This document shows positions 36,130 through 49,065 of a stretch of 64,000 nucleotides of DNA, in pieces. The notes beneath the pieces are model-generated. The model was not told where the DNA came from. It saw only the letters and a list, made by a program, of their open reading frames with translations, and ran no database searches. The stretch is taken from positions 1 through 64,000 of the forward strand of contig VTFK01000544.1 of the NCBI GenBank assembly GCA_009617715.1. The letters are read 5' to 3'. Position numbers and translations under genes: made by a program. Source of the stretch: Plectrocnemia conspersa. Lineage: Eukaryota > Arthropoda > Insecta > Trichoptera > Polycentropodidae. How positions within the stretch are numbered: the stretch's first letter is position 1; every line of letters begins with the position of its first letter.

Positions 36130-36700
36130 ATGCACATATTAAAGGATGAACGGTTAAGTCAGATTCATATTATTGCACCGTGCTTTTGCGGTACAACCTC
36201 AGTTAAATTGACGATTTGTTTAGAATGTTGGAGAATGCACATGTGGCGCTCTTCTAATTAAATTAAGTTCTATTCTACTACGTATAATAATAAAATCTAG
36301 TACATCTATATCAAACCTACGTGTGATACAACCTACAATTTATAGCCGTATATCCGCGAATACGCTAATGAGCTATTTATTTCTTATGAATAAAAAAAGC
36401 AATATGTTCGGGGTCCAAGTGGGGTCATTTGTTACCAAGATAACCGTATGAAATATTAGGCTCACGTTTCGTACAAACTTTGTCATACATATGCGTTGCG
36501 GGGAGATTACATTATTTCAGCTGCTTTCGATTTTCAGATTGGTAAACATGCGATATGCCAATTTTCAGTTCCAGCCAAGTCGGCATTACGAAACTACCCT
36601 CATAACGTAAGGCGGAGGTCATTAGCTCAAAACGGAGGAGGCTTTCACGTCACGGCAAAAGTATACCGAATGGGGTTTTTTCTGTGATTTTTTTATATTT
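36130..36700. other. GC-richer island, putative conserved noncoding element
   Basis: Unique CpG-bearing sequence. The open frame at 36496-36687 lacks splice sites and a recognised domain. Similar in character to the other islands. Confidence 0.3.
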
Positions 36701-37079
36701 CTCATTCATTCTATTCTCCGTATTAGCAACGGTCATGACTGAATATAATTTTATTGATTTTATTTTATATTAATTCGTCTATACTTGTTTTTAATATTAA
36801 AAACATAATAAAAAATAAGTTTAAATTGCAAATCGACTATTTTAAGTGCATATTATATAATATATACAATTATTTATTAATACGACTTAAAATGAGTTTT
36901 CATATATTTAGTATAATTTAAGTAGTTAATTTCTGCTCCTAAGAAGTTACTTTGAAGAAAGCATTTTAAGTGAGTAAACCATATATAGGATTTAAAATTG
37001 TGGATGATATTTTAAGAATTTGTGAGGTGATTTTATTTTATGGATTTGTATTTAAATAATATTTTTTCTTGATACGCAT

Positions 37080-37520
37080 TTGCCCACGATTTTTGTTGTT
37101 CAATATGTTCGAAATATCAGAATCATAATTACCATTAATCGTTTTGCCCTTGGCAAGATAATCAATAAGTATTAACCCCTTTTGTATTCAAGAAAATGGA
37201 AGCCATAAACTTTTCTTCGGTCAAAATGGGCTCGACTTTTTTGCTAGTTAAAACTTGTAATACTTTCATTGTTTCAACAAATATTTTAGTTAAATCACTA
37301 GTATTTATCTTTAAATGGTTTGAAGTAGTTAATGAATTATTATAATGTTAATGTTAACGTTTGAAATCAACGGTTACCATTTAAGCTAATCCTTAAACCT
37401 TTTTCAAACGTTATTAATTAATTATCATCAGTCGCCAGAACTCCTAGTGGTTCAAAGGAAATTGCGCAAATAGACCAAATATAACGATTGAAGTGGAAAG
37501 GCTGTGCGGCTGCTTTTTAT
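37080..37520. other. Mixed-composition island
   Basis: Unique sequence less AT-rich than its flanks, with several TTAAC/GTTAAC and ATTAATTAAT cores. No gene is visible. Confidence 0.25.
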
Positions 37521-37899
37521 TTTAAAATGGTAAAATAATTTTTTTTATGACTTATTTTATACTTTTTTCGTTGAGCATTTATGAATTATTCAGTAACTAG
37601 AATTTTATATTTTTTACATATGTTTGCTTAACGACTGTAATGGTCAATGATAAATTTGATACTTTTGTTTAAGTCGCAACTTACCTTCAGGCGGAAAGCT
37701 GACACAAATAATGTGTTAATTTTTTTAAAGCTGTTCTGATTTTCTAAATCTGATTATATATTTTTATTTTATTTTTTATATTTTGTGATGCAACATGACA
37801 GGCATAAGTACAACAGTTTAAACATAATCAATTACTACCAAGTAAGTAGTAAGTCACCAGTCTGAAATCAATGTCTGTGAATCTGTGATTTAATTTTAA

Positions 37900-38332
37900 T
37901 TAACCCTTTGAATCCCATAAGCCTGAAGAAGTGACGCATATTCGTATTAAACCTGAACGGCCTCAATATTTATCATCATTATTCTACGGGCCGGTATTCC
38001 GGCCTCCAAATAAAAATCTGAGAGGATTCTTTTGGGCCACCAAATACGCAAGAAAACGGTGTACTGGTGTAAATTATGCTAGGTGTCATAATTATCATTT
38101 TAAATTAAGTTTAGATCAGAAAACTGTTATGATTTTTATTGTTTTAACCTTTTATATGCAATGAATATTTTTATATGAAGTAAATATTTTTTATCATATT
38201 TTTAAATTTTTTTTTTTTTGAGCTGCATAAGGTGTGTACAATTATCAAAAAAAATTAAAATAGTCGAAATTGGTTTTTTAGTCAAATATTCCTACGAAAA
38301 TTACTTAGAAGCTCAGGATTCAAAGGGTTTAA
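37900..38332. mobile_element. piggyBac-like MITE flanked by TTAA
   Basis: The element (37904-38327, 424 bp) starts ccctttgaatcc and ends ggattcaaaggg, an exact 12-bp terminal inverted repeat. ttaa precedes it (37900-37903) and follows one base after it (38329-38332). CCCTTT ends with TTAA target duplication are typical of piggyBac-superfamily nonautonomous elements. It holds no transposase; the 77-codon frame inside is not recognisable. Confidence 0.75.
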
Positions 38333-38344
38333 AGGGCTTAAATT

Positions 38345-38425
38345 TCAAGAAAACCTAATCTATGAAGATCTATTAAAATTATAATTATATAATAATTACT
38401 AATTTTAATTTACCATATATCAAAA
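38345..38425 (-). repeat. SINE body fragment
   Basis: aaaacctaatctatgaagatct and attataattatataataattactaatttta follow the order seen in the SINE bodies at 3480-3530 and 5500-5550. No tRNA head is left. It directly abuts the MITE at 37900-38332. Confidence 0.5.
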
Positions 38426-39240
38426 AAATTAAAAAAAAAACAGTTTTTCATGAATTAATTTACTGTGATGGTAAATAATGAGATATTATTTTGTACGCTT
38501 ATTATCTGTCTCAAAAAACGCATTTATTCATTCAATATGAATTGCGGCAAAAAACATAATTTAGCGTCATATTACTGGTAAAGATATTAAATTTTAACGT
38601 CAAAGACAACTATCTTTAAGCTAAGCTCAAATGAACATACGTAGATTAAAATATTTATCACACATATGACTTTCTTGACGATTAGTATCTTGTCGCATCA
38701 TGTACAATATAATTGTATATTTGTAATGCCCCGAATCTATAGCCACAGCAATCTTCTTTAATACTAGATTTGACCACTTTGAGGTGATGCAAAATAAATA
38801 AACACATTAAATATATTCACACTGGAACTGATTTGTTATATATATATATATATATAAAAAGTGACAAAATGTTTTTTAAATTACAATATATAATTTTATT
38901 TAAAAAAAAAATTCTAATAATAATTAAACAAATTAACAGCAAGAAAACATAGATGTCAGAAGACTCTGATATTAACTTTATAAACAACTTTACCTGTTAA
39001 CTATATCATAAATTTGCACATACTTTAAAAAATGTAAATAAATATCAAATAATATAATTTTAAATTACCTATCGAAGTTCATATTAAAATTATAGTCGTT
39101 ATTAAGTCTAATTAATTATTTGATATTTACGCATATAATAAATGTTTGCTTAATATAAATTAGCTATTTAATTATATATTATATTTAATGGCAAATATGT
39201 AGCTTTTATAAATTAGAGGTATCATAAATCACTTTTAAAA
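38426..39240. other. AT-rich DNA with a short TA run
   Basis: Includes (TA)n at 38838-38857. Nothing else recognised. Confidence 0.5.
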
Positions 39241-39850
39241 TAATGCTTTCAATCTGCTTGAGTTCGAACTACCCTTTTTCGCGTTAATTTAAAGCAAGAA
39301 AATTAAGTTCCTTCACTTAGCGCTGGAATATCAAAAATTTCACTTGACCAATCACTTGCACGATCACCATTGCGTCTTGCGGCATGAAAGCCGTTATTGG
39401 TTGGCCTTACCGCGAAACGCTAACTTTCACAAAACACAATTTTCAATTTCAGCATCTGAGAGGTTATTCAAATACGAATTAAGCAATCTAAAAGTTGTTC
39501 GACCGAAGCAATCTGGAATCCTTGCCCGAAATGGAGCATCGTTTATATCCAGTGCTTGGCACGAGCTTTTTCCTCTTGTGTATACACACGTACCTAAATA
39601 TTAATGCGTGTATGTGTGTACGTGTATATGCACCCTTTCACAAATACACCCATATGAATCGTCACGCGATCCAGAACAATCAACGTGCGTGAACGGGTCC
39701 GAAATCCCGATTTTTGAGTCAGTGTTTATGGTAGCAAAACTTTCCTTATACCAAAGTACACACGCACAAAACGTACTAAATTATCGGGAGTCATTAAGGC
39801 GCGTGCACATTAACAATTATTATGTTTCTGATTACGTTCGAATGGTATAA
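39241..39850. other. GC-richer island, putative conserved noncoding element
   Basis: About 600 bp of unique, mixed-composition sequence. Three overlapping plus-strand open frames (39344-39850) occupy all three phases, which argues against a real protein. No consensus donor or acceptor bounds any of them. Confidence 0.3.
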
Positions 39851-41358
39851 TCTAATAAATAGCACTCAAAATGTATTAGTGTATTTTTTACTGTATGATA
39901 ATATTTTACACACGGATAATAACAAAATACAAACATGATACGGTAGTTCAATTTTCATACTTGGTAATACATAACCTGTTCGCGCATCCACTGTTGTTTG
40001 TTTTCAAACTTTCGTTGAAAGCAAATGTTTTCCCATATGTACGAAAAGTTAGAAAAGTGACTACCATACATAAAAACTGAAACAAATTGCTGATTGAGAA
40101 TTACTGACGGTTTTCGATTTTATATAATATATTCAAGATCATATTCACACGCATACATCAAATCACATTAAAGGATAATTGATTGATAAGCAGCAAGGTT
40201 TTTGTGTATTAAAATAAGTGGCAACAAATTTGTCACAAAAGTTTTAATCTAGAAGTGAAAATCGATAATTTTTTAAAATAACATGAATATAAAATTTTGT
40301 ATAATTGAACAAAAAATATGGTTAACTATTCATAAGTCGCAATGACATGTTTTACTACACTACAAACAATTAACAAAATATGAATTACTATTTATAATAT
40401 GTTAATATCTGTTTATTAATAAACTAAATTGCTTCTTTAAGTATACAATATTATTACATTTAAAGTAGTAAAATGTTCTGCTTAATTGAAAATCGAGCTT
40501 TTGACATAGGGTTTTTCTTTGGAACTTACCATATCAGATTACGATATTAAATTTATTCTAAGGTTAATGCATATTTTATTTATACATATTAGAATAAACC
40601 CACAATAAAGTTAATAAAATATAAAGAAATAAATAAAGGTTAGCTATCATAGTTTATGAATTATATTAAATACAATATACATAATGTCAAATTAAGCAAA
40701 TTTATTCAAAAAATATATAGTTATATGTGTTATTCAATTTATATATAAAAACCTTTAATATTATTTTATGGTTGGCGTTCAATATGTTCTCATGCTTTTT
40801 AATATCACAAATAATCAGATAAGTGTACAATATTTGTATAGGTCTCTTAGTTATACTGTAAACGTCCCTTATAAATAAACTAGAATAACGAGAAAATAAT
40901 ACCGTTTTCCTGATATAAGTTTAATATAAACTAGTTATTATATTCTAAAGTATTTACTTCTTAATTTTTAAAACGAAATTAAATTCTATAAAAATAAGCT
41001 TGCCTTAATATTTTTTTAATATATTAAATACTTTAGTATAATTTTAATTGAAAGATCGATAAAGCAAATCCCACTTGAGTATCAATTTTTATAACAAAGT
41101 TTAGCGTGTTTAGTAAGAGATCAGAATTAATTTTAATTAATAATAATTTAATTCTGAACGCTCATCTCAGCTTAACTTTTTTAATATTTTCACCATCTCA
41201 CAGATGAATATTATAATTTATTTTTAGTTAAGTCGCGTTTGGACGCTATTGTAAAATAAGATATAAGCTACTTTTTTACTGCACAGAAAATAAGCCTTTA
41301 CATATATTAATAACGGCGATACTGCCTTTTAAAAAATACACAAGATATATACATATAT
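39851..41358. other. AT-rich DNA, no feature seen
   Basis: A/T background up to the LINE target duplication. Nothing recognised. Confidence 0.5.
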
Positions 41359-41372
41359 TGTAAAATTTACAA

Positions 41373-41640
41373 TTTTTTTTTTTTTTTAATTTTTGTTTAT
41401 TACATAATTAAATAATACATTTTTATAAACATATATATTTACATTTCATTGGTTGCTGGTTAATTACCATTATCACAATTTACGATTGATTAGCTAAATT
41501 AAGAGAAATTACAAAAAAAATAAGAATAATAAAAAAAAGAACATAAAATACGTTAAGTTTAGGTCAAAGTACATAAACACCTTTAACAAAAAAAAAAAAA
41601 AAAATTTATAAATTATAAATATATATTTTAATATAAAACT
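41373..41640 (-). other. LINE 3' UTR and poly-A tail
   Basis: The 3' end of the retrotransposon: an A/T-rich UTR, an internal A run (plus-strand 41588-41603) and a terminal poly-A of about 16 bases at the target-duplication junction. Confidence 0.8.
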
Positions 41641-41889
41641 CGTGGACCTTGAGCTGTTAAATTAATAGATAAAATTTATGTCAGAGCAAGATGTGCTTTG
41701 GCATTTTATGTTTATATTTAAATTTGAGTTTTTTTTTTTGTCGTAATCACCGATTCTTGAGATTAACGGGTTAGTATGATTTCGCGGTTTTTTTTTATAA
41801 TAATTATTAGTATGGTGGTGAACATGTTCTTTAATAGTTGGAATTAAATATTTATTATGAAGTTTTTTTTGAGGTTAGTATAAAAAAGG

Positions 41890-44381
41890 TGTATTATAAA
41901 TTATTTTTATAGCTTTATTTTGAACAACTTGTAGTTTAGAAAAGTTAGTATTACACGTATTACTCCACACTGGGCAGGCGTAAGTCATTGCCGGTCTGAT
42001 TAATTGCTTATATAATAGAATTTTATTTTTAGTATTTAGCGCACTTTTTTTCGATTAAAATTGGTTTTAACGCCACGCAATGGCTGCGAGCCCTTTAGAT
42101 TTAAGTTCGGTTATGTGTTTATTAAATTTAAGCTTGGAGTCCAGGTGAATTCCGAGGTACTTAACGCTCGCCTTCCATTCTATACACTTTCCCTGCTCGC
42201 TTATAATAGTCGGGGCAAAGGTTGTCTTCGAGTTGTAAAAAATTATAGCCTCCGTTTTGTCCTGATTTATTTTTTATTTTCCACTTTTGAAATAATTACT
42301 TAAGAGAGTTAAGGATTTTGCAATTTTATTGAAATAGGCTTAAGACCGTAAGAGCTACTCATTATCGCCGTATCATCGGCATACATTGAAAGACAAGTTT
42401 TTTTTAAAATAGGTATATCATTTGTGTACAAAATGAAAAAGGAACGGTCCAAGTAAACTCCCCTGAGGAACACCAGCTGGGATATTACGCGGTATCGATT
42501 GTTCATTATTTACTGAAACAACATAACTTCGACGATCAAGGTAGGAGCGTAACAAGTGTAGCAGATAGTTAGGGTTTTATATTTGTGGAGTTTGTAAATC
42601 AACCCATCATGCCCACACAGTATCAAACGCTTTTTTCCACATCTAACAATAAGAGTCCCGTTGATTTTTTTTCATGTTAAAATTAGCAGAGATGTGCTCT
42701 GTTAACCTATTGAGCTGATGAGTCGTAGAGTGGTTTTCGCGGAAGCCAAATTGTTCATTGATAATTTTATTCCCCAAAGATCCCTTTAAACGTGATAAAA
42801 TTATTTTTTCAAATAGTTTACTGAATGACGGTAATAAAGTTTATTGGACGATAATTAATTGCGATAGTGTTATCCTTTCCTGGCTTTCTAATTGGGTGGA
42901 TCTTTGCGGTTTTCCAAATAGCGGGAAAGTACCCGAAAGATAAGCAGGCATTAAAAATATTTGTTAGATAATTGATGCTAATTCTTGGAAGTTGTTTTAT
43001 CGTAACGTTATCTAATTTATCTATACCGGGACTTTTTCTATTCTTTAAATTTTTTATGATGTTATTAACTTCTGTTAAACCAACTTTGTTCACTAAACTA
43101 ATATTTACGCTAGTTGAATTAATATTTCGTATCGCACGGGCGACTTTGTTGTCTATTTTTGAATCTAAGTAGTTTACAGTAAGCGAATAAGATGTTGAGA
43201 AAGCGCTGGCTAAATTTTCTGCCTTATCCTTGTTCGTGCATGCGATGGTGTTTCCATTTTTTAATGGGGGTATTTCCGAATGTTTATATTTAAGTGATTT
43301 AGTTATTTTCCATAAGGAATTATCTGCCGGGTTTAGATTTTTTAGTTTACGCGTCCACGATTCGTTTTTTATTTGCTGAATTTTATCGCGAATATAACTA
43401 GTTACGCGGTTTATTACAGATTTAAGTCGCGGAGATTTATTATTTTGCCACTGTTTTCTTAGTTTATTTTTGATTTTTATTATTTCGATAAGTTGTGGAG
43501 TAAGTTGATTTTTATTATTATGATTTTTACGCGTCGGTATTGATGATATTTTGGCTTCTTCGATAACGGATGTTAAATAACTGATATCATCGTCAATTTG
43601 TTTAATGTTATGCGGAGTATAATTCTGTCGCTCATCTTGCAAACGAGACTCGACTATATCTTTAAACTTTTTTCCAGTCAGCTTTTAAATAGTCAAAAGC
43701 GTTTCAGAGACTACCTCCGCTGAACCCTCCAGCGAGAATAACACTGGAAGATGGTCAGAAGACAATGCCTGAACGCAATACATTTCTGACGTATTTAAGT
43801 TACCCTTGACCAAAGCAATATCCAGAATTGACGGCGTCATGTGATTGGAAGGGTAATGCGACGGTGAATTTGGAAAGTTAACAATCGTGTCAGAGTCGCT
43901 CAAGTAGTTAAAAGTGACGCTCCAGATCGATTAGCCCCAGAACAGCCCCAATGCATATGACGGCATTGAAGTCCCCAGTCAGAATGACCGAGTCTCCTAG
44001 AGAAAATATCGAATCTAGATCACTTCGGAGCAGTTCGTCACTAGGCGAATTATACCCCGCAGCAATTATTATTATTTTATTTTTATGAATAATTTGAATC
44101 GCGACGGTTTCTAGATTATTAGTGTTAGTGTTTATACGTGCGTGTTTTATCGATTTTTTAACAAATATCGCGACCCTCCGCCTGGCCTTTGAGGGTCGGT
44201 CCCTCCGAATGCAGGCAAAGTTAGGTAAATATACGTTAACATGTGGTTTTAGATAAGTTTCGGTGACTACGACAATATCAAGTTTGTACTCACTGATTAA
44301 CAGCTCCAGCTCTCCGGTTTTGTTACGGATCCCACGGGAATTCCACGTCATGAGTTGAATGTCTTCTTTAGAAGAGGTCAT
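41890..44381 (-). pseudogene. LINE ORF2 (AP-like endonuclease and reverse transcriptase), frameshifted
   Basis: It starts at ATG 44381 (MTSSKEDIQLMTWNSRGI). Endonuclease: TWNSRG, VVVTETYL, GDFNA (44010-43960), then after a frameshift HWGC and SSDHLPV. A linker with FDYLKADW-like sequence follows, split by a stop at 43685. Reverse transcriptase: KSPGIDKLDN and NYRPI, then in other frames FSKLFEKII, QFGFRENHST, KAFDTVW, GVPQGSLLGP, the catalytic YADD (42383-42372), then VKYLGIHLDSKLKFNKHI and the C-terminal ACPVWS...LQVVQNKAIKI (near 41970-41905). At least five frameshifts or stops abolish function. In this family the product nicks DNA and primes reverse transcription at the nick. Confidence 0.88.
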
Positions 44382-45465
44382 CGAGATACTCGACCATCAT
44401 CAAAGCAATTTCAATTTTGCTAGCGCACTTTCCGGCCTTAGTTCGGATTTCCTGGAGGATAGTCAGCATCCTGCGAAGCTCATCAGTAGACATGGCTTCT
44501 GATGAGGGCTTCTCAGACTGTCGGGCTTGGGGGGCGTTGTTGCGTCTTAATTGGGGTGGCTTCCGGGACGATAGTCGGTTTTTTTCACTGCTGGTTTCGT
44601 TGGCCGAAGGGCAGGAAACTGACTCTGTTCCAGAGCGAACGTTGGCTTGGGGTGCGGTCAGTACGGCGGTATGTGGCTTTGCTGCCTCTTCTTCATCTGC
44701 AGGAGATATTCTGTCCTGCGAGGACAGTCCTTGTAGTTGGCCGGGTGACTTCCGCTGCATCCAGTGCAGGTTGCTGGCGTCTCTCGGTCTTTTTTTAGTG
44801 CATTCAGAAGTGGCGTGGTTTCCGTGCATTTCACGCATCTGGGGTCTCGTTGGCAGTTCCTCGCAGCGTGGCCATACTGCTGGCATCTGAAACATTGAGT
44901 CGCGTGCGACTTATTACGCTTGTATTTTTCAAGCGTGGCCTTAGTGAAGCAAACGTACCGGATGCTTCTTATGGACGTCACCGTCGTCTCAGCGGAAAAT
45001 TGCGTCAGGTAGAGCCGCGAGGAGGTCTCTGCCTTGGTGTTCATCGCCGTTACTTTGACGACGCTTAATCCTTGCCGCCCAAATCAGCAGCGATTTCTTC
45101 AACGGGAACCTCAGGAAGCCCCCTCAAGACAGATTTAACTGTCTTGTCTTCGTCGGCAGTGAAGGTGTGAAAGGCACGGCGGCCCTTCAAACCATCCATC
45201 AGGGTCGCTCGTAGTTCGAGCGTCGCACACTGGATGGAAACATTACCTCTTCCGGTGTAGCGGAGGGTAAAATTACCTGATTTGGTCATCGACTTGATGA
45301 GGTCGATGGTCTGGAGATAATTGCCAACCACCTCCATGATGACAGGTGGCACTTTGCGTGTTTACTCCCGGCAACTTCGGGGAGTTTGTCATACCTGTTA
45401 TGACTTGAAGTCGGCAACAGGTTGGCGTCAGTAGAGGTCGGGCAGTTTTCTTTGGCATCTGCCAT
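44368..45465 (-). pseudogene. LINE ORF1 (Gag-like nucleic-acid-binding protein), frameshifted
   Basis: The reading starts at ATG 45465 (MADAKENCP...) and runs to the stop at 44368, about 365 codons if continuous. It is now spread over three frames with at least three frameshifts (near 45340, 45062 and 44680). Visible parts: an N-terminal variable region; a conserved PRE_C2HC-like region (FTADEDKTVKSVLRGLPEVP, near 45170-45110); a CX2CX4HX4C zinc knuckle (CFRCQQYGHAARNC) and further Cys-rich knuckles; and a C-terminal helix-rich tail ending EYLDDLF. In the family this protein binds the element RNA. The end of ORF1 overlaps the ORF2 start by 14 bases. Confidence 0.85.
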
Positions 45466-45675
45466 TCTTGTTCTGTTGATGGCGATAGGTACGCTTTAAC
45501 GTACCCACCGCACGCTTGCGCGTAAGCGTCTTCTTCATCGCGCCGGCAATGTCTCTGGCGTCGTAGTTGTTGCAAATGGTCGCGGGTGGGGGGTCGGAGC
45601 TTTGAACGGCAGCGAGAGCAGGCGCGGATGCGTCCGTTCACCGCTGAGGTACAGAGCAGAGTGTAAAATTTACAA

Positions 45676-46415
45676 TAATAAAAAAGTAAACAATAAAACA
45701 ACAAGTTAAATTTAATAAAATTTAAAGTCAAATGATTTTATTTTTGTATGAGATAATTGAAAAAATATCAAAATAAAATTCCGATCGATAATTACAAATT
45801 TTCCTAATCTTACGGATTATTATCGTATTAAATATTAAACCGAGCTAAGTCGTACATATTAAATATAAAAATGTTTTAATCATAACTAGCCATTTCATCA
45901 AAGAAAATCTCATATATTTATAAAAAATTGTTTGATTTTATCACATACAATTTTAACCCCATGTTTTAATGCTTATTTTTGTCGAGCTTATCAATTAAAT
46001 TATTTTTTTTATTCACAATTAAAGAAATACATTACGTTAATAAATCATAAAAAGGTAAATTTAATTTATTAAAAGTCGTTTTAAAGGTCTAAAAAATGTG
46101 TTACTTCGTTAAAATAAGAGACTTTCGTAGAAAACATATTAACTGCACTAAATCAGAAAGGATTAAAATATTCATAACTCTGAAAAAAAATTCAGGTGTT
46201 ACTCTCAAAACAGCCGTTCGTAATCTGTTTATCACCCACTAGCAATTTGTTACAAAAAAATGTATCCATCAGTCCCACCGAAAAGAGGTGGACAATATAA
46301 ATCGCCATGGATTTAAATATGAGAACGCGGGCAAATAATAATTACACTTTGTAAAATGACTTCTTTTCAGACATTTCTCAGAGACTTTTTTGCTTTATTT
46401 ACACTTATACATATA
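45676..46415. other. AT-rich DNA, no feature seen
   Basis: A/T background downstream of the LINE. Nothing recognised. Confidence 0.5.
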
Positions 46416-46419
46416 CATC

Positions 46420-46600
46420 AAAGTTCAAGGCATCAGATCTTGAAAAAATCTCTATCTTGGACCTCTAAACTCGCCGCTTCTCTCTTCGCGTCCACTGGTG
46501 CAGGTCGACATCGGAAATCCAGAGCAAACCCACATTGGATACGCATGCAGCCTTCAAAGGCACCCACAGAACACTTCTCAATTGCAACATATTAAATATT
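46420..46600 (+). repeat. Dispersed repeat 'GCAGCTTCCCTCTTC' family, copy 2
   Basis: ccgcttctctcttcgcgtcc matches the core of copy 1 at 29310 (agcagcttccctcttcacgtcc), with weaker similarity on both sides. Only the core is convincing. Confidence 0.4.
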
Positions 46601-47339
46601 AAATAACAAACTTTGCCTTAACAAAAAAGGCCCTTTGATCCTATGATCCACACATAGTGACAATTTTCGTATATTTTGCTCATTAGGTATAAGCATGGTA
46701 CTCATTTGTTAAATTAGCTCTTCAGTAATTTTTTTTTAATTTTAGATAAGTCATTGTTTTCTGTTAATATTTGGATCAATTACGTAATGTTATTTTTAAC
46801 CTTCTGTGCATACGTTAGTTTGTTCTTGGCTAACTTTGTTGTATTTGAATAGGTTAGTTCTATTTGTATTTGTTGATAGTTGTAATTTAATAAGCATTCT
46901 ATAATAGGTATGTTAATTGCTTCGATCGGAACTTTTTTTACATAGCTCTTAACCTATCAATGAATCATCTTTCTAAATGAGACTATTTGACTTCTACTGA
47001 TGAGACACGCTTTAAAACTTTCTAGTATACTTTTATGCTTGCTGGAATTACCAACATATCTATATCATTTGAAGATGATTTTGAATTTTTACTTCTCAAA
47101 AATAACTAATAACTGCGCTGAGCAACTTTAGTACATAATAGTAACATTTTTACTGATGTTCTGTAAGCAATGTGTTCAATTATTATTACATGTTTAATGT
47201 GTTACGTAGGTACAACACATAAATCGTTTAGTTAGTATTTATTTATTTTATTATCTCGGTAATGGAGCATTTTATATAATAAATTTGTAAACATTTTTTT
47301 CAGTATTTGATGTTATACTTTTTGTTTAGAACACTCTGT
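46601..47339. other. AT-rich DNA, no feature seen
   Basis: A/T background. Nothing recognised. Confidence 0.5.
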
Positions 47340-47910
47340 ATATGCGTGTACACACGCATAAATAATTATATTAAATTGTGTGTGTGCAAATATAATGTGC
47401 GTGTTAGCTACAAAAGTTATAATTAAATCAAATTAATTCGTAGCTCTGATTTTTTTCGTTTGTATACCCACACACGAGTTTCGTTTCAGCGCCGCCGTTA
47501 TTTTGCATATTGGACTATTTATTTAATTGGCACAAAAATACGGGGTCCACCATAAAACCGAAAATAGCTGGGTCAAATTATTTGTAATAAGTCCGGGGCG
47601 CTTGGCAATAAAAATATAATGCTAACAATCAAGCAGGGCCGTAATCCGAGTGGGCCGATATTCTCATATTCAAATCGTATCATTAGGCATTAATGTTTGG
47701 TAGGGAAAAAATCAAAGGCTTCCACTTTTGCGATTCGCTATAACGCCCTAGCTAACTCGATTGGCCACATTCGGGCATGGCGTGCCGGCAACTGGGTTAA
47801 GAACGAAAACTACCAAAGTTGTTTTGGCGCATAGCTTTGATTAGAAACCCGACCGGTGTAAGTACAATTCACTTGCAGCTGATCGATAATCGGTTTTACG
47901 CCTAGCTCAT
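47340..47910. promoter_or_regulatory. GC-richer island with TCF-type sites, candidate enhancer
   Basis: A unique CpG-bearing island. It contains ATCAAAG (47711-47717, in aatcaaaggctt), CTTTGAT (47835-47841) and GCCGCCG (47491-47497), matching the HMG site and helper-site cores described for insect TCF/Pangolin. Spacing between helper and HMG motifs is larger than in characterised elements, so the assignment is weak. No coding frame is visible. Confidence 0.25.
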
Positions 47911-49065
47911 AACGTTGATTAGTTTCGCAGTATATACGGCTAAACCTATTACAATAATTATTCAATTCAAACTGTCGTTTAATTCATTTATAGTATATAT
48001 AACTCATAAATTGGTAACTATGGCGCGAATATATTAAATAATATACAGCTATGCGAATATGACTAGATTTTGAAATATGCAATTTGGGACGCAAAATTTC
48101 AAAATGAGTTATTTTGTAGGTCACAAAAATGCGGAAGTTGAAAGCGGATATATTTTATAAAAAAATAATTTGAAAAGTGGTTATGTATACTGCAATTTAT
48201 AAAACTTCTTCGCAAAACTGACAAAAACATGCCAAAACTATATTCAACTGTTGTCTAAATGCCACTATACATAATCTACTTTTCGTCCAGGTAAAAATTC
48301 AATTCGAATTGCGAATCATCAATAAATAAATACTTTTTAATTATTAATCGTATATTAAATTATATATTAAATCATAATTTTTTATATATCACAGCGATTT
48401 TGTGAAAAAGAGTCATGAAACAAATTTCTATTTAATTTATAGTAGCTTTGAGTCTTCCTCGAGGCACATTGTCTAGATTTACGTATGTTGTGTAACTTTA
48501 AGTATGTCTTAAAATTTGTTTTTAACCAACTTCAAACATAAAAACGTAATTAAAAAAAACCGGGACATTTTTTGTTAACAAATATATGTGGAACACCTTT
48601 GTATAATTCAGGATTGTCTCGCGTGATTACAGATATCTAAGATTATTTTTTATATGAATTCTAAAAAAGATTATCAAACAATGCATATGTTTTAAACTAT
48701 ATATGGATGTATGCATTTAGCTTTTACATAGGTTTTAATTATATCACTGAAATTAAACTTATTTATTTCAGTCTCATTATTTAAATCAAAGGTCAAACAT
48801 TTTATTTGTAAGTGGCCAGATTGTAAATATTTTAGTTTCGGCGTACCAGAAAGTAAAATTTTAAAAAACATAATTTCTTACAAATTTTTCAACGCAGTAT
48901 AAGTTTTATATACGAGCATTGTTTTTCCTTGTAGTCTTAAATCGAATTCGTTAATAAATTTCATGATATATGCAGCAAAGGCTAGTTTCTAAAATCATTT
49001 AGTATTTGATAATAAAATTTGCGGGAAGATTTTTCGGTAAAAAAAATTTGAATCTTAAATCTTAT
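47911..49065. other. AT-rich DNA, no feature seen
   Basis: A/T background up to repeat copy B. Nothing recognised. Confidence 0.5.

Larger units (their letters stand above)
41359..45675 (-). mobile_element. Jockey-clade non-LTR retrotransposon with 14-bp target duplication
   Basis: The exact 14-mer tgtaaaatttacaa flanks the element (41359-41372 and 45662-45675), which therefore spans 41373-45661 (4,289 bp) on the minus strand. Its 3' end is a poly-A tract (plus-strand T run from 41373) preceded by a gtaataaac signal. In order from the 5' end: ~196-bp leader, ORF1 (Gag-like, zinc knuckles), then ORF2 (endonuclease, reverse transcriptase). The length, two-ORF layout and domain order fit the Jockey clade. 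Many frameshifts make it inactive, but the perfect target duplication and full length argue for moderate age. Confidence 0.93.

Noticed and set aside
39344..39850. Three overlapping plus-strand open frames
   Set aside because: All three phases are open in turn, without start, donor or acceptor support.
42758..43172. Plus-strand frames opposite the LINE reverse transcriptase
   Set aside because: Antisense shadows of ORF2 coding sequence.
44417..44890. 157-codon plus-strand frame opposite LINE ORF1
   Set aside because: Antisense shadow of the frameshifted ORF1, whose zinc knuckles and domain order are clear on the minus strand.
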